In this document: piece after piece, positions 7,781 to 15,088 of the stretch
How the letters are laid out: every line of letters begins with the position of its first letter
How positions within the stretch are numbered: position 1 is the stretch's first letter
NCBI GenBank assembly: GCA_021372715.1
Contig: JAJFTX010000012.1
Location: 1-30,744 of the forward strand
DNA: 30,744 bases
Source: Methanobacterium sp.
GTDB taxonomy: Archaea > Methanobacteriota > Methanobacteria > Methanobacteriales > Methanobacteriaceae
Reading direction: 5' to 3'
Position numbers and translations under genes: made by a program
The notes under the pieces: generated by a model
What the model was told of the DNA's origin: nothing
What the model saw: only the letters and a program-made list of their open reading frames with translations
Databases searched by the model: none

Positions 7781-7837
7781 GATCATATAACATCCCTAAG
7801 ATCAAATAAACATCCCTATATCACATAAAATCCCTAA
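7781..7837 (+). repeat. Three tandem 19-bp repeats upstream of rpl15
   Basis: Units at 7781-7799, 7800-7818 and 7819-7837 share the pattern gATCAnATAAnATCCCTAa with exact 19-bp spacing. They lie 44 bp upstream of the rpl15 start. The spacing of about two helical turns would place the ATCCCTA cores close to one face of the DNA. Function is unknown. Confidence 0.75.
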
Positions 7838-7868
7838 AAAAAATTCAAGCTAATAAATAATCACATCG

Positions 7869-7878
7869 AAGGTTGATC
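7869..7878 (+). promoter_or_regulatory. rpl15 ribosome binding site, complementary to 7744-7753
   Basis: AAGGTTGATC sits 2 bases before the rpl15 ATG (7881) and overlaps the only Shine-Dalgarno-like sequence. It is the exact 10-base reverse complement of GATCAACCTT at 7744-7753, just after the rpl30 stop. Pairing of the two would exclude the local hairpin at 7748-7766. Confidence 0.5.
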
Positions 7879-7880
7879 AC

Positions 7881-8318
7881 ATGATAAGAAAAACACGAAA
7901 AATAAGGAAAATGCGTGGATCACGAACTATAGGTGGAGGTTGTTCCAAAAAAAGAAGAGGAGCAGGACACCGTGGTGGAAGAGGAATGGCTGGAGGCCAC
8001 AAGCACATGTGGTCCTGGATAGTCAAATACGATCCTCAACATTATGGAAAATATGGTTTTAAAAGACCCCAGAAGACCATATATAAATTCAAACCCATAA
8101 ATCTTGACTTCCTGGATGAAAAACTCGATGAGTTAGTCTCCAAAGGCTTAGCCAGTGAAGAAAACGGCAAGATAGTGGTGGACGTTACCAAGATGGGTTA
8201 CAACAAAGTTCTGGGAAAAGGCAAAATCACCAGATCAGTGGTGATTAAATCACCTAAATTCTCCCAAAGTGCTATCGATAAGATAGAAGATGCTGGAGGA
8301 GAAGCATCAATCATTTAA
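7881..8318 (+). CDS. rplO: 50S ribosomal protein uL15 (L15)
   Basis: Assembly protein of the 50S subunit. The 145 residues have the conserved glycine-rich basic N-terminus (KMRGSRTIGGGCSKKRRGAG, then GGRGMAGGHKHMWSW) and the C-terminal globular part KVLGKGKITRSVVIKSPKFS with AIDKIEDAGGEAS. The 137-nt gap before it is unusual for this block and carries a hairpin, tandem repeats and an atypical ribosome binding site (AAGGTTGATC). Confidence 0.96.
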   Translation: MIRKTRKIRKMRGSRTIGGGCSKKRRGAGHRGGRGMAGGHKHMWSWIVKYDPQHYGKYGFKRPQKTIYKFKPINLDFLDEKLDELVSKGLASEENGKIVVDVTKMGYNKVLGKGKITRSVVIKSPKFSQSAIDKIEDAGGEASII

Positions 8319-8395
8319 TATTTATCATATGCAGAAAGCCCTGTAAAAATAGAAATTGTTACTACAAAATAGTAAAGTCTTAAGGAGTGAAATCA

Positions 8396-9736
8396 TTGAT
8401 TGAAAAACTGGAACCCATTTTTACTCTACTTCCTCAGGTAGGATCTCCAACATATAGAGTTCCTTTTAAAGAAAAACTTAAATGGACCGGAGTAATTTTA
8501 ATACTTTACTTCATATTAGGTCAAGTAGCTTTATTTGGTCTAAGCGCAACAGCTGTAGATCAATTCTCAACACTAAGGGCTGTTCTAGCAGGAAACTTCG
8601 GATCAATCATTACCCTGGGTATTGGTCCTATTGTTTCGGCATCAATCATATTACAATTATTGGTGGGTGGGAAGATCATTAAACTGGATCTATCCCAGCC
8701 CCGGGATAAGGTATTATTCCAGGGAACCCAAAAACTCCTAGCCATAATATTCACCGTATTTGAAGGTGCAGTACTGGTATTAACCGGTGCATTATCACCA
8801 TCAGCTCCCCAGTTAGCCTGGATACTCATATTACAGATAACCATCGGAGGTATATTGATAATATTCCTGGATGAGGTGGTATCCAAATGGGGATTCGGTA
8901 GTGGTGTAGGATTATTCATCGCAGCAGGAGTAGCACAAACCATAATAGTTGGATCTTTCAACTTCTTATCATCTCCAACATCCCCCGGGGTGCCATCGGG
9001 AGCGATACCTCACTTCCTGTATACGTTGACCACCAGCCAACCAGACTTCTCTCTACTCATTCCGGTGTTTGCGGTAATAGTGGTGTTCCTGGTGGTGGTA
9101 TATGCAGAAAGTATGCGAGTGGAAATACCTCTATCCTATGGTGGAGTTAAAGGAGCACGTGGAAAATATCCGCTTAAATTCATATATGCCAGTAATATGC
9201 CGGTTATATTAGCCAGCGCACTTCTCTTGAACGTGCAGTTATTTGCAACACTGTTCCAGAAACTGGGAATCCCCATCTTCGGAACATATTCCAATGGAAA
9301 AGCAGTGAGTGGTCTGGCATTATGGCTCACCTCACCCACATTAAGTATGATCTTCACCAACCCTTTGCAGGTGCTATTCTATGCAGTGGTATTCATTGGT
9401 ATATGTATATTGTTCGCCTGGTTATGGGTTGAACTAAGTGGAATAGGTCCTAAACAGGTATCTAAACAGTTATATCAGATGGGAATGCAGATACCAGGTT
9501 TCAGAAGTAACCGAAGTCAATTTGAAAGGATTCTTAAAAAGTACATACCAGCCATAACCATAATGGGCGGTGCCTTTGTGGGTCTTCTGGCTTTCGGAGC
9601 GGATCTAACCGGTGCACTGGGTGGAGGTACTGGAGTACTGCTTACCGTAGGTATAGTGTACAAATTATATGAAGAATTAGCCCAGGAGCAACTGATGGAC
9701 ATGCATCCCATGCTCAGAAGATTCTTGGGTGACTAA
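8396..9736 (+). CDS. secY: Protein translocase channel subunit SecY (Sec61 alpha)
   Basis: Membrane channel through which proteins cross or enter the cytoplasmic membrane. The protein has ten hydrophobic segments: the first at about residues 25-45 (WTGVILILYFILG), the plug region after it, and later ones such as VLFYAVVFIGICILFAWLWV and the last two near the C-terminus before MHPMLRRFLGD. I choose the TTG at 8396 (446 residues, MIEKLEPIFTLLP) because AAGGAGTGA at 8382-8390 then has normal spacing; the in-frame GTG at 8387 lies inside that element and would give 449 residues. It ends the spc block as usual in archaea. Confidence 0.96.
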   Translation: MIEKLEPIFTLLPQVGSPTYRVPFKEKLKWTGVILILYFILGQVALFGLSATAVDQFSTLRAVLAGNFGSIITLGIGPIVSASIILQLLVGGKIIKLDLSQPRDKVLFQGTQKLLAIIFTVFEGAVLVLTGALSPSAPQLAWILILQITIGGILIIFLDEVVSKWGFGSGVGLFIAAGVAQTIIVGSFNFLSSPTSPGVPSGAIPHFLYTLTTSQPDFSLLIPVFAVIVVFLVVVYAESMRVEIPLSYGGVKGARGKYPLKFIYASNMPVILASALLLNVQLFATLFQKLGIPIFGTYSNGKAVSGLALWLTSPTLSMIFTNPLQVLFYAVVFIGICILFAWLWVELSGIGPKQVSKQLYQMGMQIPGFRSNRSQFERILKKYIPAITIMGGAFVGLLAFGADLTGALGGGTGVLLTVGIVYKLYEELAQEQLMDMHPMLRRFLGD

Positions 9737-9808
9737 AAAAAATAGGATAACCAATACTATAATAAGAAATTATGTTTAAAAAAAATATGAGATTTAAAGG
9801 GGATTAAA

Positions 9809-10366
9809 ATGAAAGTGGTAGTTGTAGCTGGAATTCCAGGCTCAGGAAGTACCACGGTTCTTAAAGGAGCCCTGGTAAACCTTGATTACGTACATGTTAA
9901 TTATGGGGATGTGATGTTGGAGATAGCCCAGAAAATGGATTTAGTAGAAAATCGGGACTCCATGAGGAAACTATCCCCTGATGTTCAGAAAGAAGTTCAG
10001 AGGGAAGCAGCTAAAAGTATAAGGGAGATGTCAGAGGAAAATAATATAATCGTGGACACCCACTGCACCATAAAAACACCCCTTGGTTTCCTACCCGGAC
10101 TTCCACCTTGGGTGTTGGAAGAATTACAGGTAGATCAGTTCGTACTCATCGAAGCAGATGCAGAGGAAATATTACTGAGGAGAATCAGTGATACAACGAG
10201 AACCAGGGATATGGAGAAATTAAAGGACATAGATTTACATCAACAGATGAACAGATCCGTCTCCATGGCCTATGCTGCAATGACCGGTGCCACAGTCCAG
10301 ATAATAGAAAATCATGACAACCAACTGGAAGAAACTACCCAAAAGATGATTGAAACCTTAAAATAA
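9809..10366 (+). CDS. adkA: Archaeal adenylate kinase
   Basis: Converts AMP and ATP to two ADP. The 185 residues match the archaeal AdkA family rather than bacterial Adk: the N-terminal P-loop reads GIPGSGSTT (residues 8-16), with serine where bacterial enzymes have the Walker lysine, as is common in this archaeal family. Further motifs are YGDVMLEIAQKM, the IIVDTHCTIKTPLGFLPGLP substrate-binding segment and EEILLRRISDTTRTRD. AAGGGGATT precedes the ATG. It sits downstream of secY, as in many methanogens. Confidence 0.95.
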   Translation: MKVVVVAGIPGSGSTTVLKGALVNLDYVHVNYGDVMLEIAQKMDLVENRDSMRKLSPDVQKEVQREAAKSIREMSEENNIIVDTHCTIKTPLGFLPGLPPWVLEELQVDQFVLIEADAEEILLRRISDTTRTRDMEKLKDIDLHQQMNRSVSMAYAAMTGATVQIIENHDNQLEETTQKMIETLK

Positions 10367-10403
10367 AGATTATGTATTCAATAAAAAGATGAGGAAATAA
10401 AAA

Positions 10404-11000
10404 ATGGCAGGCTTCGATTTTCTAAATCCAATATTAAATCCAATATTAAACCCTTTACTGACTCTGGTTAATGATCCAAACAATCCTATGTTTGGAGCTA
10501 TAATCGGAGTATTCATAATAGCCACCATCGTGGCCTTTCTAATCACACTGGCTAACAAATTACTGGTGGACCAGGATCGTCTGCAGTACCTGCAGAAGGA
10601 GATGAAAGAATATCAGCAGGAGATGATGAAGGCCCAGAAATCTGGTGATCCTAAATTAATGGCAGAAATGCAGAAAAAACAGTCCAAATTCATGGAAATA
10701 CAGAAGGAAATGATGTTCAACTCCTTCAAACCCATGATAGTAACTTTCGTACCCATCATCATCGTATTCTACTGGATGGCTGGAAATCCTATTATTGCAC
10801 ATTTCTATGTGCAGTTACCCACCTTTGGTTACTACATATTCTTGGTACCATTTTTCCAATGGATAGCCACCATGTTCTATCCAGTAGGTGCTGTAACCCC
10901 TTTCGCCACCATAGGATGGTTAGGATGGTATATATTAGTTTCATTTGCCATGTCCCAGATGTTCAGGAAGTTAATGGGAATTAAAAGTGGAGGAATGTAG
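10404..11000 (+). CDS. DUF106 membrane protein (archaeal Oxa1/EMC3/TMCO1-like insertase)
   Basis: The 198 residues show one membrane segment near residues 33-53 (FGAIIGVFIIATIVAFLITL), a long charged coiled-coil-like region with many Q, K, E and M residues (about 55-110), and two or three hydrophobic segments after residue 115 (IVTFVPIIIVFYWMAG; YYIFLVPFFQWIATMF; WLGWYILVSFAMSQMF). This is the topology of archaeal DUF106 proteins, which belong to the Oxa1 superfamily of membrane insertases. Being beside secY fits a role in membrane protein insertion; that role is inferred from the family. A gaggaa element precedes the ATG. Confidence 0.88.
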   Translation: MAGFDFLNPILNPILNPLLTLVNDPNNPMFGAIIGVFIIATIVAFLITLANKLLVDQDRLQYLQKEMKEYQQEMMKAQKSGDPKLMAEMQKKQSKFMEIQKEMMFNSFKPMIVTFVPIIIVFYWMAGNPIIAHFYVQLPTFGYYIFLVPFFQWIATMFYPVGAVTPFATIGWLGWYILVSFAMSQMFRKLMGIKSGGM

Positions 11001-11070
11001 TTTCAAACTCACCATCAGATTAAATAAATTATTTAAAATAAAAAAATGAATCTCAAGGAGAAAAAATAAC

Positions 11071-11337
11071 ATGCCACAATTAAGATACAGATCAAGATCT
11101 TATAAGAGAACTTTTAAGAAAACCCCCGGAGGCAAAACAGTACTACATTATAAGAAGAAAAAACCCTCCAAGCACGTTTGTGCTAGCTGCGGTAAAGTAC
11201 TGCACTCAGTCCCCCGAGGAAGACCATATCAAATAAGAAAACTTTCAAAAACTAAGAAAAGGCCGAACAGACCATTCGGAGGGTATCTCTGCTCAGAATG
11301 CTCCCGTGATGTGTTTAAAAAAGAGGCCCGATCCTGA
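11071..11337 (+). CDS. rpl34e: 50S ribosomal protein eL34 (L34e)
   Basis: Archaeal/eukaryotic 50S protein of 88 residues: MPQLRYRSRSYKRTFKKTPG at the N-terminus, then a zinc-ribbon-like pair CASCGKVLHSVPRGRPYQ and the second pair CSECSRDVFKKEARS. An AAGGAG element precedes the ATG. The TGA stop shares its last base with the ATG of cmk. Confidence 0.95.
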   Translation: MPQLRYRSRSYKRTFKKTPGGKTVLHYKKKKPSKHVCASCGKVLHSVPRGRPYQIRKLSKTKKRPNRPFGGYLCSECSRDVFKKEARS

Positions 11338-11855
11338 TGATCATTACCATCGGCGGACTTGCCGGAAGCGGTACTACCACCGCATCTAAAATCCTCTCAG
11401 AAAAAATGGGCATTCCATATATCTCAGCAGGGGATATTTTTCGCCAGATGGCTCATGAACATAATATGGATATATTGGAGTTCAGTGAATTCGCTGAATC
11501 AAATACCCACATAGATGATGAGATTGACCAGAGACAGGCACAGATCGCCCGAGAAAAAGATGATCTGATAGTTGAAGGTAGGCTATCCGCCTATTTCATC
11601 GATGCAGACATTAAAATATGCTTCATCGCACCTTTAGATGTTCGAGCTCGAAGAATAAGCCACAGAGAAGATAAATCTGCTGATGTGGTGAGAAAGGAGA
11701 TTAGAAAAAGGGGAGAAAGTGAAGCTAAACGGTATCTGGAAATACACAACATCGACATAAATGATTTGGACATATATGATCTTATCATCAATACCAATAG
11801 TTTCAATCCAGAAAGTATAGCCAATATCATATTAAAAGCAACAGAAGAAATTTAA
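11337..11855 (+). CDS. cmk: Cytidylate kinase, archaeal type
   Basis: Phosphorylates CMP/dCMP using ATP. The 172 residues carry the N-terminal phosphate-binding loop GGLAGSGTTTASK (about 6-18), then YISAGDIFRQMAHEH, the acceptor-binding DLIVEGRLSAYF segment and the lid with RARRISHREDK. The start overlaps the L34e stop by one base, so it is translated in tandem with a ribosomal protein, a normal archaeal arrangement that also includes L14e and cbf5 downstream. Confidence 0.95.
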   Translation: MIITIGGLAGSGTTTASKILSEKMGIPYISAGDIFRQMAHEHNMDILEFSEFAESNTHIDDEIDQRQAQIAREKDDLIVEGRLSAYFIDADIKICFIAPLDVRARRISHREDKSADVVRKEIRKRGESEAKRYLEIHNIDINDLDIYDLIINTNSFNPESIANIILKATEEI

Positions 11856-11880
11856 GGCCTTTACACGGATAGGGCCGTTT

Positions 11881-11895
11881 TGTTAAAATTTAACA
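11881..11895. repeat. Short perfect palindrome upstream of rpl14e
   Basis: TGTTAAA and TTTAACA flank a single A, giving a 15-bp exact inverted repeat in the 69-bp cmk-rpl14e gap. It is AT-rich and could be a DNA-binding site or chance. Confidence 0.35.
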
Positions 11896-11924
11896 GTTAA
11901 TTAAGAAATATTGAGGTGAATTAA

Positions 11925-12155
11925 ATGCCAGCAATAGAAGTTGGAAGAATATGTATAAAAATCGCAGGAAGAGAAGCAGGAGAAAAATGCGTTATTATAG
12001 AGATTATCGATGATAAATTCGTAGAAATTGTAGGTGATTCTATAAAAAATAGAAGATGCAATATAAAGCATTTAGAACCTGTGGATCAGACAATAGAGAT
12101 AAAATCCGAGGATATAGAACAGATAAAAAAGGATCTGCAGGCTGCTATAGCTTAA
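11925..12155 (+). CDS. rpl14e: 50S ribosomal protein eL14 (L14e)
   Basis: KOW/SH3-like protein of 76 residues, the short archaeal form. MPAIEVGRICIKIAGREAGE and KCVIIEIIDDKFVEIVGD, then RRCNIKHLEPVDQTIEI, are the family's conserved stretches. A GAGGTGA ribosome binding site precedes the ATG. It lies between cmk and cbf5 in the standard archaeal order. Confidence 0.95.
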   Translation: MPAIEVGRICIKIAGREAGEKCVIIEIIDDKFVEIVGDSIKNRRCNIKHLEPVDQTIEIKSEDIEQIKKDLQAAIA

Positions 12156-12259
12156 AAACTATACACTAGAAGCCATAATTTTAAAAAAATCATTTTAATG
12201 GATTTCATAATTTTTTAAAATCCTAAAAAAAAATTAAAAGTTAACAATGGGTTTTGTTG

Positions 12260-13222
12260 ATGGTAGAACTGCTTCATAAGGCAGAAGGTGAAACCGATCC
12301 TAAATATGGATGTTCACCCCTTAAAAGACCTATCGAAGAGCATATATCCAAAGGTGTTATTAACCTGGATAAACCATCAGGACCCACCTCCCATGAAGTT
12401 GATTCCTGGGTTAAAAGAATACTCTCCGCCGATAAAACGGGTCATGGAGGAACTCTCGATCCCCGGGTTACTGGTATACTACCTGTAGGAGTTGATCAGG
12501 CTACCCGGGTTATTCATCTTCTCCTGGAAGCACCCAAAGAATACGTCTGTCTCATGAGACTTCATGAAGAAGTTGAGGATTGCCGTATAGCAGAGATTCT
12601 CAGAGAATTTCAAGGGAAAATATTCCAAACACCACCAGTTAAATCAGCAGTAAAAAGGGAGCTCCGGGTACGTAGGATATACTACGTAAACCTCTTAGAA
12701 CTCGAAGGACAAGATGTTCTTTACAAAATAGGCTGTGAAGCAGGCACTTATATCCGGAAATACTGTCATGATATAGGCGAAGCATTAGGATGCGGTGCCC
12801 ATATGGCTGAACTTCGCAGAACCAGAGTAGGTCCTTTCCAAGAAGATGAAACCTTAAAAACCTTACAGGATCTCACTGATGCCTACCATGAATGGAAAGA
12901 AGAAGGAAAAGAATCTACATTGCGCGAAGTTATAATGCCCATGGAACAGGCAACTGCTCATCTGCCCCAAATCATCATAAGGGATTCAGCTGTAGATGCT
13001 ATAGCCCATGGGGCTGATCTGGCCGCAGGAGGAATAACTTCCCTGAGCAGTAACGTAGAGAAGGGATCTACCGTTGCCTTATTCACCCTGAAAGGTGAAC
13101 TGGTTGCGGCGGGTGAAAGTCTACATAACTGTCAAGAAATCCTGGAGAAAAAGAAAGATATCATGGTAGATATAAAAAAAGTTTTTATGGAACCTGGAAC
13201 ATATCCAAAGATGTGGAAGTAA
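12260..13222 (+). CDS. cbf5: RNA pseudouridine synthase Cbf5 (dyskerin/TruB family)
   Basis: Catalytic subunit of archaeal H/ACA ribonucleoprotein particles, which make pseudouridine in rRNA; it can also act on tRNA position 55. From ATG 12260 it has 320 residues. The catalytic motif GHGGTLDPRVTGILPV holds the essential Asp (about residue 67), preceded by GVINLDKPSGPTSHEV. Further TruB elements are VKSAVKRELRVRRIY and GTYIRKYCHDIGEALGCGAH. The C-terminal third (about 238-315) is a PUA domain. An in-frame TTG TTG at 12254-12259 is an alternative start; no strong ribosome binding site decides it. Confidence 0.95.
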   Translation: MVELLHKAEGETDPKYGCSPLKRPIEEHISKGVINLDKPSGPTSHEVDSWVKRILSADKTGHGGTLDPRVTGILPVGVDQATRVIHLLLEAPKEYVCLMRLHEEVEDCRIAEILREFQGKIFQTPPVKSAVKRELRVRRIYYVNLLELEGQDVLYKIGCEAGTYIRKYCHDIGEALGCGAHMAELRRTRVGPFQEDETLKTLQDLTDAYHEWKEEGKESTLREVIMPMEQATAHLPQIIIRDSAVDAIAHGADLAAGGITSLSSNVEKGSTVALFTLKGELVAAGESLHNCQEILEKKKDIMVDIKKVFMEPGTYPKMWK

Positions 13223-13288
13223 AAACCGCTCTTTGTATGAACTTCCCCCCAAAAATCTAAAAATATTATACCATATCAAAGTGCCCAT

Positions 13289-13318
13289 ATTAATGATATC
13301 TAAGTTAATATCATTAAT
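13289..13318. promoter_or_regulatory. Perfect 11-bp inverted repeat at the tRNA-Ser promoter
   Basis: ATTAATGATAT (13289-13299) and ATATCATTAAT (13308-13318) are exact reverse complements with an 8-bp spacer. The right arm abuts the probable TATA element TTTATAA (13318-13324), about 20-25 bp upstream of the tRNA 5' end. It could be an operator, or the 3' hairpin of the cbf5 transcript. Confidence 0.5.
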
Positions 13319-13324
13319 TTATAA
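13318..13324 (+). promoter_or_regulatory. Putative TATA box of tRNA-Ser
   Basis: TTTATAA centred about 22 bp upstream of the tRNA 5' end, in an AT-rich stretch. The distance fits archaeal core promoters with a start at or just inside the tRNA 5' end. No mapping data are available. Confidence 0.4.
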
Positions 13325-13340
13325 GATTGTAGTTGTCTTG

Positions 13341-13429
<89 letters not shown>

Positions 13430-13613
13430 TATAAAGTAAATTAAAGTCATTCCTTTAGATTTACCATAATAATAAAAAAAGAAATAGGAAATATAACAAA
13501 GGAACTTAATAAGAGAGCAAAATAAATCTAAAATAAACAAAAAAAAGCAAATAAATGAAATGATAATTTTAAAAAATGGATTTCAGCCTTAGTTGGATTG
13601 GAGGAATAATAGT

Positions 13614-14072
13614 ATGGAAGAAGAATTCAAACACATGGTCCGTATAGCTAGAAAAGACGTTGATGGTAATAAACCAGTGGTAAACGCACTTGCAGATATA
13701 AGGGGTGTGGGAATAGCATTATCCGGAGCCATATGTTCATCAATGGGATTAGATTTAAATCAGAAAATAGGATATTTATCAGATGATAAAATAAATGAAA
13801 TAGAAGAAGCGGTGAAAAATCCGAAGAAGCATAATATTCCAGAATGGATGTTAAACCGAAGAAACGATTATGAAACAGGTAAAACAGTTCACCTAATAGA
13901 ATCAGATTTAATGATGCGCCTAAGAGATGATCTGAACCGAATGAAGAAAATAAGAAGTTATAAAGGAAGAAGACATGAAGTCGGATTACCCGTAAGGGGT
14001 CAAAGGACCAAATCCACCTTCAGGAAAGGTACATCGGTAGGGGTCAGAAGAAGAAGAGGAAGAGTACAGTAG
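13614..14072 (+). CDS. rpsM: 30S ribosomal protein uS13 (S13)
   Basis: Head protein of the 30S subunit contacting L5 and the P-site tRNA. From ATG 13614 it has 152 residues: FKHMVRIARKDVDGNKPVVN, ALADIRGVGIALSGAICSSMG, then the basic end GRRHEVGLPVRGQRTKSTFR. The GGAGG at 13600-13604 sets this start; an in-frame TTG at 13593 lies upstream of it and is rejected. It opens the alpha-type block after a 186-nt gap downstream of tRNA-Ser that holds no gene. Confidence 0.96.
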   Translation: MEEEFKHMVRIARKDVDGNKPVVNALADIRGVGIALSGAICSSMGLDLNQKIGYLSDDKINEIEEAVKNPKKHNIPEWMLNRRNDYETGKTVHLIESDLMMRLRDDLNRMKKIRSYKGRRHEVGLPVRGQRTKSTFRKGTSVGVRRRRGRVQ

Positions 14073-14092
14073 ATTAATGAGGAGACGATCAT

Positions 14093-14620
14093 ATGGGACA
14101 TCCAAGAAAATCAAGAAAAAAATATGACACACCATCTCATCCATGGAACGCTGATAGAATAAAATTAGAAAATAAATTAGTGAAAAAATATGGGCTTAAA
14201 ACCAAAAAAGAGATTTGGAAAGCCGAAACGATGGTTAAAAAATATAGAAGAGACGCCAGAGAACTTCTGGGTATGTCCAGTGAACATAACAAAACCGAAA
14301 GGGAGCAATTATTAAGCCACCTGATAAACCAGGGATTTTTAGGTAAAGATGCTAAACTGGAAGATGTTCTCAATCTGACCATGGAAGACGTTCTTCGCAG
14401 AAGGCTGCAGACCATGGTACACCAGAAAGGACTGGCTAATACAGCCAAACAATCCAGGATTATGGTCGTTCACGGTCACATAGCCTTGGATGGTAAAAAA
14501 ATAGATTCACCAAGTTATCTGGTAAAAAGCGGAGAAGAAGAACTTATAAGCTTCTATCAAGGCTCTGCAATGGAAAAATACCATAAACAACAGGCTACTG
14601 ATAAAGCCGGTGAAAAATAA
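14093..14620 (+). CDS. rpsD: 30S ribosomal protein uS4 (S4)
   Basis: Primary 16S rRNA-binding assembly protein. The 175 residues open MGHPRKSRKKYDTPSHPWN, with KAETMVKKYRRDARELLG and an S4 RNA-binding domain near residues 103-165 (RRRLQTMVHQKGLANTAKQS, then VVHGHIALDGKKIDSPSYLV). A GAGGAG element precedes the ATG. It follows S13 by 20 bases. Confidence 0.97.
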   Translation: MGHPRKSRKKYDTPSHPWNADRIKLENKLVKKYGLKTKKEIWKAETMVKKYRRDARELLGMSSEHNKTEREQLLSHLINQGFLGKDAKLEDVLNLTMEDVLRRRLQTMVHQKGLANTAKQSRIMVVHGHIALDGKKIDSPSYLVKSGEEELISFYQGSAMEKYHKQQATDKAGEK

Positions 14621-14694
14621 ATAAAAAGATAAATTCACGATAGTAGAATAAAGGAAAAAAATTTTAATCTAAAAAAAATTTATAAGGTGAAAAA

Positions 14695-15087
14695 ATGGCG
14701 GAAAAAGAAAAATGGGGTGTAGCTAATATTTATTCCTCCTTCAACAACACGATAATCACCGTTACCGATTTAACCGGGGCCGAAACCATAACCCAATGGT
14801 CCGGTGGTAAGGTAGTACGAGCAGACCGACAGGAATCATCACCCTTTGCAGCTATGGAAGCAGCAACCAGGGCAGCGGATGATGTAAAGGAAAAAGGATT
14901 AATAGGACTACACATCAGGGTCAGAGCACCCGGAGGAAACGGTCCAAGAACCCCAGGACCCGGAGCACAAGCCACCATAAGGGCTTTAGCTAGGGCCGGT
15001 ATCAAAATAGGTAAAATAGAAGATGTCACTCCAATACCTCATGATGGAACAGGAAGACCCGGAGGTAAAAGGGGGAGAAGGGTCTAA
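14695..15087 (+). CDS. rpsK: 30S ribosomal protein uS11 (S11)
   Basis: Platform protein of the 30S subunit near the mRNA exit. The 130 residues include WGVANIYSSFNNTIITVTDL, SGGKVVRADRQESSPFAAM and the ending DVTPIPHDGTGRPGGKRGRR, all conserved. An AAGGTGA ribosome binding site lies 6 bases before the ATG. The rpoD start follows the stop by one base. Confidence 0.97.
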   Translation: MAEKEKWGVANIYSSFNNTIITVTDLTGAETITQWSGGKVVRADRQESSPFAAMEAATRAADDVKEKGLIGLHIRVRAPGGNGPRTPGPGAQATIRALARAGIKIGKIEDVTPIPHDGTGRPGGKRGRRV

Positions 15088-15088
15088 A

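Noticed and set aside
12178..12221. Inverted repeat ATTTTAAAAAA/TTTTTTAAAAT in the rpl14e-cbf5 gap
   Set aside because: Composed only of A and T with a 22-nt spacer in a very A/T-rich gap, so chance is a good explanation; it may still act as a weak T6 terminator or TATA region.
15023..15088. Longer start for rpoD inside rpsK (288-residue version)
   Set aside because: The added residues have no similarity to subunit D, and the ATG at 15089 directly after the rpsK stop begins the conserved N-terminus.
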